The position numbers were made by a program, and so were the translations under genes. 64,000 nucleotides of DNA from Vreelandella neptunia (lineage in GTDB: Bacteria; Pseudomonadota; Gammaproteobacteria; Pseudomonadales; Halomonadaceae). Shown piece by piece: positions 17,126 to 24,662 of this stretch (position 1 is the first letter of the stretch; every line of letters begins with the position of its first letter). The notes under the pieces were generated by a model, which was given only the letters and a program-made list of their open reading frames with translations, searched no databases and had not been told where the DNA came from. The stretch covers positions 62,001-126,000 of the forward strand of contig NZ_JHQL01000001.1 in assembly GCF_000712975.1 (NCBI RefSeq), given 5' to 3'.

Positions 17126-18835
17126 TTACAGCAGTAATCGGCGAATGTCCGTCAATACATCGGCCAGGAAGGCCGTAAAGCGGGCGGCATCTGCACCGTT
17201 AATTGCGCGGTGATCGTAGGAGAGCGACAACGGCATCATCAGACGCGGCTGGAAGGTACTGCCATCCCATACCGGTTTCATCTGCGCTTTCGACACCCCC
17301 AAGATCGCCACTTCCGGCGCATTAACGATCGGCGTGAACGCGGTTCCACCAATTGAGCCAAGGCTCGAAATGGTGAAGCAGCCACCGGTCATCTCATCAC
17401 GCTTAAGCTTCTTGGTTTGCGCTTTCTTACCTAGCTCCGCTATCTCCTTGGCAATCTCAATCAAGGATTTTTTATCGGCATTGCGCACTACCGGCACCAT
17501 CAGACCATCAGGCGTATCCACGGCAATCCCAATATGCACGTAGTTTTTCCATACCAGCGTTTCGCCGTCGCCTTTGAGGCTAACGTTAAACTGGGGGAAC
17601 TTACGCAGTGCAAAGGCACAGGCTTTAACCATAAACGGCAACGGTGTCAGCTTGGCGCCTTGGGCTTCGGCCTCGGCTTTCATAGCTTTACGGAAGCTTT
17701 CAAGCTCGGTAATGTCGGCCTCGTCGAACTGCGTCACGTGAGGTACATTGAGCCAGCTGCGGTGCAGATTGGTCGCGCCCATCTTAAGCAGGCGGCCCAT
17801 CGGCTTTTCTTCTATCTCGCCAAACTGACTGAAGTCGACTTCTGGGATCGCGGGAATGCCAGCACCACCACTCGCTGCTGGGGAAGTCGCTGTTTGTGCT
17901 TTACCTTGGTTGGCAATGGCCTGCTTCACGTAGGCCTGTACATCTTCTTTCAGCACCCGGTCTTTCGGGCCACTAGGCTTAACAAGACGAAGATCGACAT
18001 TTAGTTCACGGGCCAGCATCCGAACGGCGGGGCCTGCGTGCACCAGCTGACTATCCCGTGGCTGATTATCAGCGATTTGTGCTTCCGGACTCGGGGAGCC
18101 TTCAGGAGAAGAAGCTTGTTTTGCTGGCTCTTTAGCGACAGGTTCTTCAGCGACAGGTTCTTCAACGGCAGACTCTTCTTCCGGCGCGCTGCTGGCTTGG
18201 CTAGCGGCTTGCGGCGCGTCTTCTTCAGCCGACGCATCACCGCCTTCGCCCGTGATTTCCATCTGGCCGATCACGTCGCCTTCCGAGACGGTATCGCCTT
18301 CTTTCACCGTGAGCGCAACGATCTTACCGCCGTGCGGGCTGGGTACATCCATCGAGGCTTTATCCGACTCGAGGGTGATCAGGGTGTCTTCGGCGTTGAC
18401 GTCATCGCCGGCGCTGACCGCCACTTCGATGATTTCAACGTTGTCTGAACCACCCAGGTCCGGCACTTTAATATCGACCGTTTGTTTACCGCCACCGGCT
18501 TTCTTCGCTGCCGGTGCGGGGGCGTCTTCCTGCTTCGGTGCGGGGGCTTCGTCGGAGGAGCTGTCAGCCGCTGCTTCCGGCTTGGCATCGCCACCGCCTT
18601 CAACCTCCAGCTCAACGATGTCGTCACCTTCCGAGACGGTATCGCCTTCTTTGACCAGTACTTTGAGCACCTTGCCGCCTTTCGGGGCCGGGACGTCCAT
18701 GCTGGCTTTGTCAGATTCCAGGGTGATTAGGGTGTCTTCCGCTTCAATGACGTCGCCTTCTGACACCGCAATCTCGATGATTTCGACATCGGTGTCGCCA
18801 CCGATATCGGGAACTTTGATGATTTCGCTACTCAA
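17126..18835 (-). CDS. aceF: Pyruvate dehydrogenase E2, dihydrolipoyl acetyltransferase
   Basis: A 569-residue E2 subunit. Two lipoyl domains each carry ESDKASMDVP with the lipoylated lysine (about residues 1-75 and 115-190). Pro/Ala/Glu-rich linkers follow each, then a peripheral-subunit-binding domain (VRMLARELNVDLRLVKPSGPKDRVLKEDV). The catalytic domain ends with the SLSYDHRAINGADAARF motif holding the active His. The best start is TTG at 18835: AAGGAG lies seven bases before it and it gives the family N-terminus SSEIIKVPDIGG. The open frame to 18874 would add 13 atypical residues. It lies 58 bp downstream of the damaged aceE and appears intact itself. Confidence 0.95.
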   Translation of the reverse strand: MSSEIIKVPDIGGDTDVEIIEIAVSEGDVIEAEDTLITLESDKASMDVPAPKGGKVLKVLVKEGDTVSEGDDIVELEVEGGGDAKPEAAADSSSDEAPAPKQEDAPAPAAKKAGGGKQTVDIKVPDLGGSDNVEIIEVAVSAGDDVNAEDTLITLESDKASMDVPSPHGGKIVALTVKEGDTVSEGDVIGQMEITGEGGDASAEEDAPQAASQASSAPEEESAVEEPVAEEPVAKEPAKQASSPEGSPSPEAQIADNQPRDSQLVHAGPAVRMLARELNVDLRLVKPSGPKDRVLKEDVQAYVKQAIANQGKAQTATSPAASGGAGIPAIPEVDFSQFGEIEEKPMGRLLKMGATNLHRSWLNVPHVTQFDEADITELESFRKAMKAEAEAQGAKLTPLPFMVKACAFALRKFPQFNVSLKGDGETLVWKNYVHIGIAVDTPDGLMVPVVRNADKKSLIEIAKEIAELGKKAQTKKLKRDEMTGGCFTISSLGSIGGTAFTPIVNAPEVAILGVSKAQMKPVWDGSTFQPRLMMPLSLSYDHRAINGADAARFTAFLADVLTDIRRLLL

Positions 18836-18893
18836 GGTCGCGCTCCTTCCAAATCGGATCGAGCCGGCGGGCATCTGCCCGCCGGGCAGCGGT

Positions 18894-20866
18894 TTAGCTG
18901 GTCAGCGGGTTCGGCTTGTTGGCGTCAATGCCATATTTCTTCAGCGCTTCGCCGACATGCTTACGATCAAGCTCACCGCGGTCTGCCAGCGCACGTAGCG
19001 ACGCGACGGTGACGAAGTAGCGGTCTACTTCAAAGAAGTAGCGCAGCTTCTCGCGGGTGTCGGAACGGCCGAAGCCGTCTGTACCCAGCACGGTGTACTC
19101 GCTCGGCACCCAGGCACGCACCTGGTCAGCGTAGAGCTTCATGTAGTCGGTGGAGGCAATCACCGGACCGTCACGACCTTCCAGGCACTTCGTGACGTGG
19201 GGCTTGGTGGCCTCAACGTCCGGGTTTAAGAAGGCTTCACGCTCCAGCAGTAGTGCTTCGCGGCGCAGTTCGTTAAAGCTGGTGACGCTCCAGATATCCG
19301 CGCCAATGCCCCAGTCGTTGGCCAGCAGTTCTGCGGCGGCTTCGACTTCGCGCAGGATGGTGCCGGAGCCCATCAGCTGTACGCGGCCTTTATCGCCCTG
19401 CGTTTCGTTGAGCAGGTACATGCCTTTGACGATATCGTCGGTGGGCACGTTGTCGATGACCGGATGCTCGTAGTTTTCGTTCATTACCGTCAGGTAGTAG
19501 AAGCAGTTCTCTTTGTCGGTGAACATGCGCTTCAGACCATCCTGGAGGATGACCGCCACTTCGTGGGCATAGGTGGGGTCATAGCTGCGGCAGTTGGGGA
19601 TGGTGGAGGCTTGAATCAAGCTGTGGCCATCCTGGTGCTGCAGACCTTCGCCGTTGAGCGTGGTACGCCCGGCGGTGCCGCCGACCATAAAGCCGCGGGC
19701 TTGCAGGTCACCGGCGGCCCAGGCCAAATCACCAATCCGCTGGAAGCCGAACATCGAGTAGTAGATGTAGAACGGCAGCAGGGTGACGTTGTTGTTGCTG
19801 TAGGACGTCGCGGCGGCAATCCACGCGGACATCGCGCCGGCCTCACTAATCCCCTCTTCGAGGACCTGACCTTTCTGGTCCTCGCGGTAGTACATGATCT
19901 GGCCTTTATCGACCGGCTCGTACTTCTGCCCTTCGGAGGTGTAAATGCCCAACTGGCGGAACATGCCTTCCATGCCGAAGGTACGTGCTTCGTCTGGAAT
20001 AATCGGCACCACGTGCTTGCCAAGCTTCTTATCCTTCACCAGGCCGTTGAGAACGCGCACAAACGCCATGGTGGTCGAGACTTCGCGCCCTTTGGAACCG
20101 CCCATTTGCGAGGCAAAGGTTTTGTCTTCCAGGCTGGGGATTTCCAGCGCCTCAAAGTCACTGCGGCGGCTGGGCAGGTAGCCGTTGAGGCGTTCGCGCT
20201 GCAGGTGCATGTACTTAAGCTCGGGGGAGTCTTCTTCCGGCTTGTAGTAGGGCACGTCTTTGAGCTGCTCGTCGCTGATTGGAATGCCAAAGCGATCGCG
20301 GAATTTACGCAGCGCTTCGTACTCCATGCTCTTGACCTGGTGGGCTTCGTTGGCGGCTTCGCCATCGCCGTCGACTTCGCGACGGAATTTGTCCATCTGC
20401 TCTTCTGACAACCGGCCTTCCAGGTAAGAACGCGCGTAAATACCCGGGGCGACGTGGCCCTGGATGTAAATCAAGTCGCCTTCAAAATCGCCCTTGGGCG
20501 CGCGGAAGAGTGGTTAAAGCCGACGTCGTAGAGCGTGCCCGACGACATAAAGCTGGCAATATGGCCGCCCAACCCGGGGTTGGCGCGGTTATGAGCAATG
20601 GCGTTGTAACGGATCAACGACCGAATGCGGCGCTCCATAAACAGATCGCCAGGCATCGGTGCTTCACGATGCACAGGGATCGTATTCCGGTGCGGGGTTG
20701 TCACCGAGAAGGGCACCTTCATCCCGTCCCGGCGCAGGCGATCCGCCAGGCGGGTCATCAGGTAGCGGGCACGATCTTCGCCCTCACGATCCAGGACTGA
20801 TTCCAGGGAATCCAACCATTCCGTGGTTTCGAGTGGATCGAGATCTTCTCTTGTCTCCAGACTCAT
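18894..20866 (-). pseudogene. aceE: Pyruvate dehydrogenase E1 (AceE type), frameshifted and internally deleted
   Basis: Homodimeric E1 of pyruvate dehydrogenase, normally about 890 residues; only about 657 codons remain. The N-terminal part starts at ATG 20866 (GGAGAG upstream). It runs as AceE to GFNH, then leaves frame because one base is missing near 20507-20512: GGAAGAGTGG on the plus strand where GGAAGAAGTGG would restore the FF of the family. Reading resumes in the next frame at IYIQGHVAPGIYARSYLEG. A second lesion lies near 20361. REVDGDG is joined directly to EAANEAHQVKSM, removing about 230 residues including the ThDP motif GDGE...N and the NLQRLDGPV region. The second deletion is in frame, but without the ThDP site the product cannot be active. 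The C-terminal half is otherwise well conserved. Confidence 0.85.
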
Positions 20867-20969
20867 AGAGGTCTCTCCGAATGACGATAAAAGGTAAGCC
20901 TCACAGCCTGAAGGGCCGAGCACCACAGGTCAGGCTGAAAGGAAAATACAAGCGCTAAGCGCGTGAGAA

Positions 20970-21503
20970 TTACGCTGCCTCGGCCGCACGCATGTGCAGG
21001 CGAAAGCGCGCTATCTGGATGATTTGTTCAATAGCGGTACGTCGTTCGGCAGCGGCGTCGTTTTCAAGACGCTTTTCGAACGCATAAAGGATGGCGTGTC
21101 GGTCAAGCCCTTTAACAGCAATCACAAAGGGGAAGCCGAACTTCTCTTGATAGGCCTGATTCAGGCGTTGAAAGCGCTCAAACTCTTCGCTTGAGCATTG
21201 ATCTAGCCCTGCACCTGCCTGTTCGCGGGTGGAGTCCTGGGTTAGCTCCCCCGCCAGCGCTGCTTTCCCGGCAAGGTCTGGGTGAGCGCGAATGACAGCA
21301 ATTTGCTGATCGATATCAGCACGCTTAAGCACATTGCCCATGCAGTCAGCTAGTACATCCGGGTCATCGTGTTGGTCGGTAAACCCCTGTTTCCAAGCAG
21401 TTTCTGCTACCCAGGGTGAATGTTCAAAGATGTCCCCGTAATGTTCAAGAAAGGCGTCTAAGCCGAGGCGGCTGGGGCGAGCTGATTTTAAAATGTGCGA
21501 CAT
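20970..21503 (-). CDS. uraD: OHCU decarboxylase
   Basis: A 177-residue 2-oxo-4-hydroxy-4-carboxy-5-ureidoimidazoline decarboxylase, which makes S-allantoin after HiuH. Visible motifs are the N-terminal FLEHYGDIFEHSPWVAE with the catalytic-type His region, the AHPDLAG motif (RAHPDLAGKAAL) and FPFVIAVKG. The start ATG 21503 has GGAG six bases before it; the open frame to 21623 would add 40 unlike residues. It is separated from puuD and hiuH by about 11 kb and lies alone after aceEF. A perfect TTGTATACAA lies 35 bp upstream of the start, which ties it to the same regulon. Confidence 0.95.
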   Translation of the reverse strand: MSHILKSARPSRLGLDAFLEHYGDIFEHSPWVAETAWKQGFTDQHDDPDVLADCMGNVLKRADIDQQIAVIRAHPDLAGKAALAGELTQDSTREQAGAGLDQCSSEEFERFQRLNQAYQEKFGFPFVIAVKGLDRHAILYAFEKRLENDAAAERRTAIEQIIQIARFRLHMRAAEAA

Positions 21504-21537
21504 TGTATTCTCCATTTGTATTTGTTTGTCTTTTTTA

Positions 21538-21547
21538 TTGTATACAA
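21538..21547. promoter_or_regulatory. GTATAC-type operator before uraD
   Basis: TTGTATACAA is a perfect 10-bp palindrome, extended to 12 bp by flanking A and T (21537-21548). It lies between the divergent uraD and Tsx-like genes and is the best copy of the motif in the window. Confidence 0.6.
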
Positions 21548-21639
21548 TAAATATGTCAAAATGTACTCTAAGAAGTGTTGTTCCCGCAAAAAAATCGCTA
21601 TTGCATCCGCGATAAGCGGGCATAACGGCGTTAGGAAAA

Positions 21640-21709
21640 TCTTTATAGAAAGTTCTTTATAGAAAAATCTTTATAGAAGGGCCTTTACAGAGAGGGCTCT
21701 TAGAAAGAT
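21640..21709 (+). repeat. Five tandem 14-bp repeats before the Tsx-like gene
   Basis: Copies begin at 21640, 21654, 21668, 21682 and 21696, an exact 14-bp period. The first three share TCTTTATAGAA; the fourth (CCTTTACAGAGA) and fifth (GCTCTTAGAAAG) have diverged. The array ends 35 bp before the ATG of the outer-membrane gene, so it is in its promoter or leader. Each unit has weak dyad symmetry (TCT...AGA). It may be a protein-binding array or a slippage-prone tract. Confidence 0.75.
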
Positions 21710-21744
21710 GCCTAAAAACAAAATTAAACAACAAAGGGTTTTGC

Positions 21745-22611
21745 ATGTTGAAGAGCAAACGAGCAGTGGCAACGTATCTGGTGATAGGCGCTTCCCTTGG
21801 TACTATCTCGGCAGGTGCCCAGGCAGCGACATGGAGCGATACGTTTGTGGGTTATCGCTATGGAACACAGTTTACCGAGCCGAATAACCTAGAGAACATA
21901 GAGAAGCATATTCTTCAGTTCACCCATGTGAGTGGTTACTCACTGGGCCAAAACTTTTTCAATTTGGACGTGCTTCAGTCCAGCAGCCAAGACCCTGCCA
22001 ATAACAGTGATTCAGGGGCGACGGAAGCCTATCTGGCATATCGGCATCAACTCCATGGTGGCGGAGTATTCAATGAACCCATCGCTTTCGGGCCCATCAA
22101 AGACATGGCGCTGACGTTTGGGTTTGACCTAAACACCAAAAATACTGGCTTTGCACCACGTAAACGTCAGCTAGTGATGGGGCCAACGTTTAAATTTGAT
22201 GTGCCGAGAGGCTTTGTGGATCTAAGTCTCTTCTATAGCCGTGAGTGGAACCACTGCGGCTTGCCACCTTGTGGGCTGCCAGAAAACCAGAACAGCATTT
22301 CGTTTGATCCCTATTACCAAATTAACTTGGCCTGGGGGCTGCCGTTTGACGCTGCAGCGTTACCGCTAAAATTCCAAGGGTTCTATAACTACAACAGCGA
22401 AAAAGGAGACGATTACTTTGGGGAAACGACCAAGCCTGAGCAGTTAATGCGCACCTCACTGATGCTAGACGTTGGGCAGGTCGCGTGGGGTGCGGAAAAC
22501 TCCTTATGGATGGGCGTCGGTTATGAGTATTGGCGCAACAAATTCGGAAACCACAGCCAGCCGGGTGTCGATACCGATGCCATGACCTTTAATCTGGAGT
22601 GGCACTTCTAA
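21745..22611 (+). CDS. Tsx/OmpK-like outer membrane channel
   Basis: A 288-residue outer membrane protein. A signal peptide of about 27 residues ends in AGAQA|ATW. The mature part is rich in alternating aromatic strands (DTFVGYRYGTQFTEP near the start) and ends with the C-terminal Phe signature (FNLEWHF), as expected for a beta-barrel. The pattern fits the nucleoside-specific channel-forming Tsx/OmpK family. It is divergent from uraD and shares its control region, so uptake of purine-derived compounds such as nucleosides, urate or allantoin is plausible. Two tandem terminators follow. The five-copy repeat lies in its leader. Confidence 0.82.
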   Translation: MLKSKRAVATYLVIGASLGTISAGAQAATWSDTFVGYRYGTQFTEPNNLENIEKHILQFTHVSGYSLGQNFFNLDVLQSSSQDPANNSDSGATEAYLAYRHQLHGGGVFNEPIAFGPIKDMALTFGFDLNTKNTGFAPRKRQLVMGPTFKFDVPRGFVDLSLFYSREWNHCGLPPCGLPENQNSISFDPYYQINLAWGLPFDAAALPLKFQGFYNYNSEKGDDYFGETTKPEQLMRTSLMLDVGQVAWGAENSLWMGVGYEYWRNKFGNHSQPGVDTDAMTFNLEWHF

Positions 22612-22638
22612 AACTAACCACTGCTACTGGCTTAACCG

Positions 22639-22675
22639 ATACCCCTTGGTTCGAAAGTGCCAAGGGGTATTTTTT
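22639..22675 (+). terminator. Rho-independent terminator of the Tsx-like gene
   Basis: ATACCCCTTGG and CCAAGGGGTAT form an 11-bp perfect stem with a 10-base loop, followed by TTTTTT. It starts 28 bp after the stop codon. Confidence 0.93.
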
Positions 22676-22689
22676 ATGTCTCAGGTGCT

Positions 22690-22717
22690 CCTTGGCTGAA
22701 AAACCAAGGCGTTTTTT
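22690..22717 (+). terminator. Second, backup terminator
   Basis: CCTTGG and CCAAGG form a 6-bp stem with an 8-base loop, followed by CGTTTTTT. It repeats the stem core of the first terminator 15 bp downstream and guards against read-through into the convergent pgi. Confidence 0.7.
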
Positions 22718-22742
22718 ATCTAACGTTTACTCAACCTTCCGT

Positions 22743-24407
22743 TTAACGCTTTTTCCTGGCTGGTTTTTTATCAGCACTGGCTGGCGCGCTTTCCTTTGCG
22801 CTATCGCCACTGGGAAAGTGGGCGCGTACCAGTTCCAACAAGCCTTGAGTAGAGGTGTCGAAGTCGGCGGCGTTGGTGTCGATACGCTCACTGATTTCAC
22901 CGGCAATGCGTTTGCCAAGCTGCACGCCCCACTGATCAAACGAGTTGATATTCCAGATAACGCCTTGCACAAACACTTTGTGCTCGTAGAGGGCAATCAG
23001 CGCGCCCAGGTTTTTTGGCGTTAGCTCATCTAGCAGTAGCGTGCTGGAAGGGCGGTTGCCGGGGCAGCTGTAGGGGTCATGTTGGCTAAGCTCTTTGCTG
23101 TCCCCTTGGCTACCTTCCATAAAGGCGTTGGCCTGGGCGAGCATATTGGTGAGCAAGGCGAAGTGGTGGTCTTCTACGCCGGGCTCGGGTTTCAGCGAGG
23201 CAATAAAATCAATCGGCACGTAGCGGGTGCCTTGGTGCAGTAGCTGGAAGAAGGCGTGTTGACCGTTGGAGCCGGTCTGACCCCAAACAATCGGGCCAGT
23301 TTTGTAGTTAACCGGATGGCCGAAAATATCCACCGACTTGCCGTTAGACTCCATATCCAGCTGCTGCAGGAACGAAGGTAGTTGGTTCAGTGCTTGGTCG
23401 TAGGGCACGATGGCCTGGGTTTCCGCACCCACAAAGTTGATGTACCAAATGCCGATCAGCGCCATCAGTACTGGCATATTCTGTGAGAAGGGCGCCTCGA
23501 TAAAGTGGCGGTCCATCTCATGGGCGCCTTCTAGCAGCTCGATAAAACCTTCAAAGCCAATCGAAAGCGCAATCGGTAGGCCGATAGATGACCACATGGA
23601 GTAGCGGCCACCTACCCAGGCCCAGAATTCGAACACGTTCTCTTCACGAATCCCGAACTCCATCGCCGCTTTTCGGTTAGTGGAAGCGGCAATAAAGTGT
23701 GCGCCTACGTCGGCATCTTCACCGGCATTTTCCACGAACCAGCGCCGTGCGGTTTTGGCGTTTAGCAGGGTTTCCTGGGTAGAGAAGGTTTTGGTGGAGA
23801 CGATAAACAGCGTGGTCGCCGGGTCTAGCCGTGAAAGCACCTTCTGAATATGGGTGCCATCGACGTTGGAAACGAAGTGGAAGTGCAGTTCAGGGTGGCG
23901 GTATTTGAGTAGCGCGCGTACGGCCATATTGGGGCCAAGGTCTGAACCGCCAATGCCAATATTGACCACGTCTTTGATGCGCTGTCCGTTATAGCCTTTC
24001 CATTCACCGCTTCTGACCGCCTCAGAGAACTGTTTGATTTGTTCCCGGGTGCGGTTGATTTCCGGCATCACATCGTTGCCGTCTACATGCACCGCTTCAG
24101 CGCTTAAATTGCGCAGTGCAGTGTGCAGTACTGGGCGGTTCTCAGTGACATTGATAATATCGCCAGAGAACATCTGCGCGCGGCGCTGAACCAGGGCAGA
24201 GTGGTCGGCCAGCTCCAGCAGTTTGGCGAGTACCTCATCAGAGACGTGATGCTTGGAGTAATCCAGGAACAGGCCGCCCACCCGTAGGCTCATTTTTTCA
24301 AAGCGCTGCGGGTCATTGGTGAAGTAATCACGAATGCGGTCGTTGGCGGTTTTGTCGTGCAGGCGTTCAAGGGCCTGCCAGGTCACGCTGCGAGTGAGTT
24401 GAAACAT
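22743..24407 (-). CDS. pgi: Glucose-6-phosphate isomerase
   Basis: A 554-residue enzyme that interconverts glucose-6-phosphate and fructose-6-phosphate. Both family signatures are present: VGGRYSMWSSIGLPIALSIG and the C-terminal GALIALYEHKVFVQGVIWNINSFDQWGVQLGK. Also present are IGIGGSDLGP and GQTGSNGQHAFFQLLHQG. The C-terminus ends with a Lys/Arg-rich tail (ADKKPARKKR). It is probably monocistronic. A HexR-like sequence lies about 100 bp upstream, consistent with control by the Entner-Doudoroff intermediate KDPG. Confidence 0.98.
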   Translation of the reverse strand: MFQLTRSVTWQALERLHDKTANDRIRDYFTNDPQRFEKMSLRVGGLFLDYSKHHVSDEVLAKLLELADHSALVQRRAQMFSGDIINVTENRPVLHTALRNLSAEAVHVDGNDVMPEINRTREQIKQFSEAVRSGEWKGYNGQRIKDVVNIGIGGSDLGPNMAVRALLKYRHPELHFHFVSNVDGTHIQKVLSRLDPATTLFIVSTKTFSTQETLLNAKTARRWFVENAGEDADVGAHFIAASTNRKAAMEFGIREENVFEFWAWVGGRYSMWSSIGLPIALSIGFEGFIELLEGAHEMDRHFIEAPFSQNMPVLMALIGIWYINFVGAETQAIVPYDQALNQLPSFLQQLDMESNGKSVDIFGHPVNYKTGPIVWGQTGSNGQHAFFQLLHQGTRYVPIDFIASLKPEPGVEDHHFALLTNMLAQANAFMEGSQGDSKELSQHDPYSCPGNRPSSTLLLDELTPKNLGALIALYEHKVFVQGVIWNINSFDQWGVQLGKRIAGEISERIDTNAADFDTSTQGLLELVRAHFPSGDSAKESAPASADKKPARKKR

Positions 24408-24507
24408 AGAAGGCGGTCCTGTTGTTTTAGATGGTTATTAAGTGACGAGCGCTGGGTTGCTAGCTCTTGCTTTGTACTATTTATAAGTCTATTCATGAGT
24501 CTATTTG

Positions 24508-24522
24508 TGTAAAAATACTACA
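24508..24522 (-). promoter_or_regulatory. HexR-like site upstream of pgi
   Basis: On the minus strand this reads TGTAGTATTTTTACA, close to the imperfect palindrome bound by HexR (TGTA..., ...TACA). It shares TGTAGTA-N3-TTAC with the site in the pyk-gap interval. The rest of the 255-bp gap 24408-24662 shows nothing else clear. Confidence 0.5.
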
Positions 24523-24662
24523 TAAAACCCCAGATGAAGCAAATGATAAGCGTCTAGTAGCTTAAAAATAAGTAATAAACCGTTTTTCTGTGTGAAAGAC
24601 GCGGATGTGGCAGAAAAGACGCTGAGTAAGCCGCAGCCTACCCAGCGCTGATGTTTGAAAGA

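Noticed and set aside
18038..20408. Long open frames on the plus strand opposite aceF and aceE (for example 18252-18998 and 19464-20408)
   Set aside because: They are antisense shadows of strongly biased aceEF codons; their translations are low-complexity or family-less and have no ribosome sites, while the minus-strand reading shows clear E1/E2 motifs.
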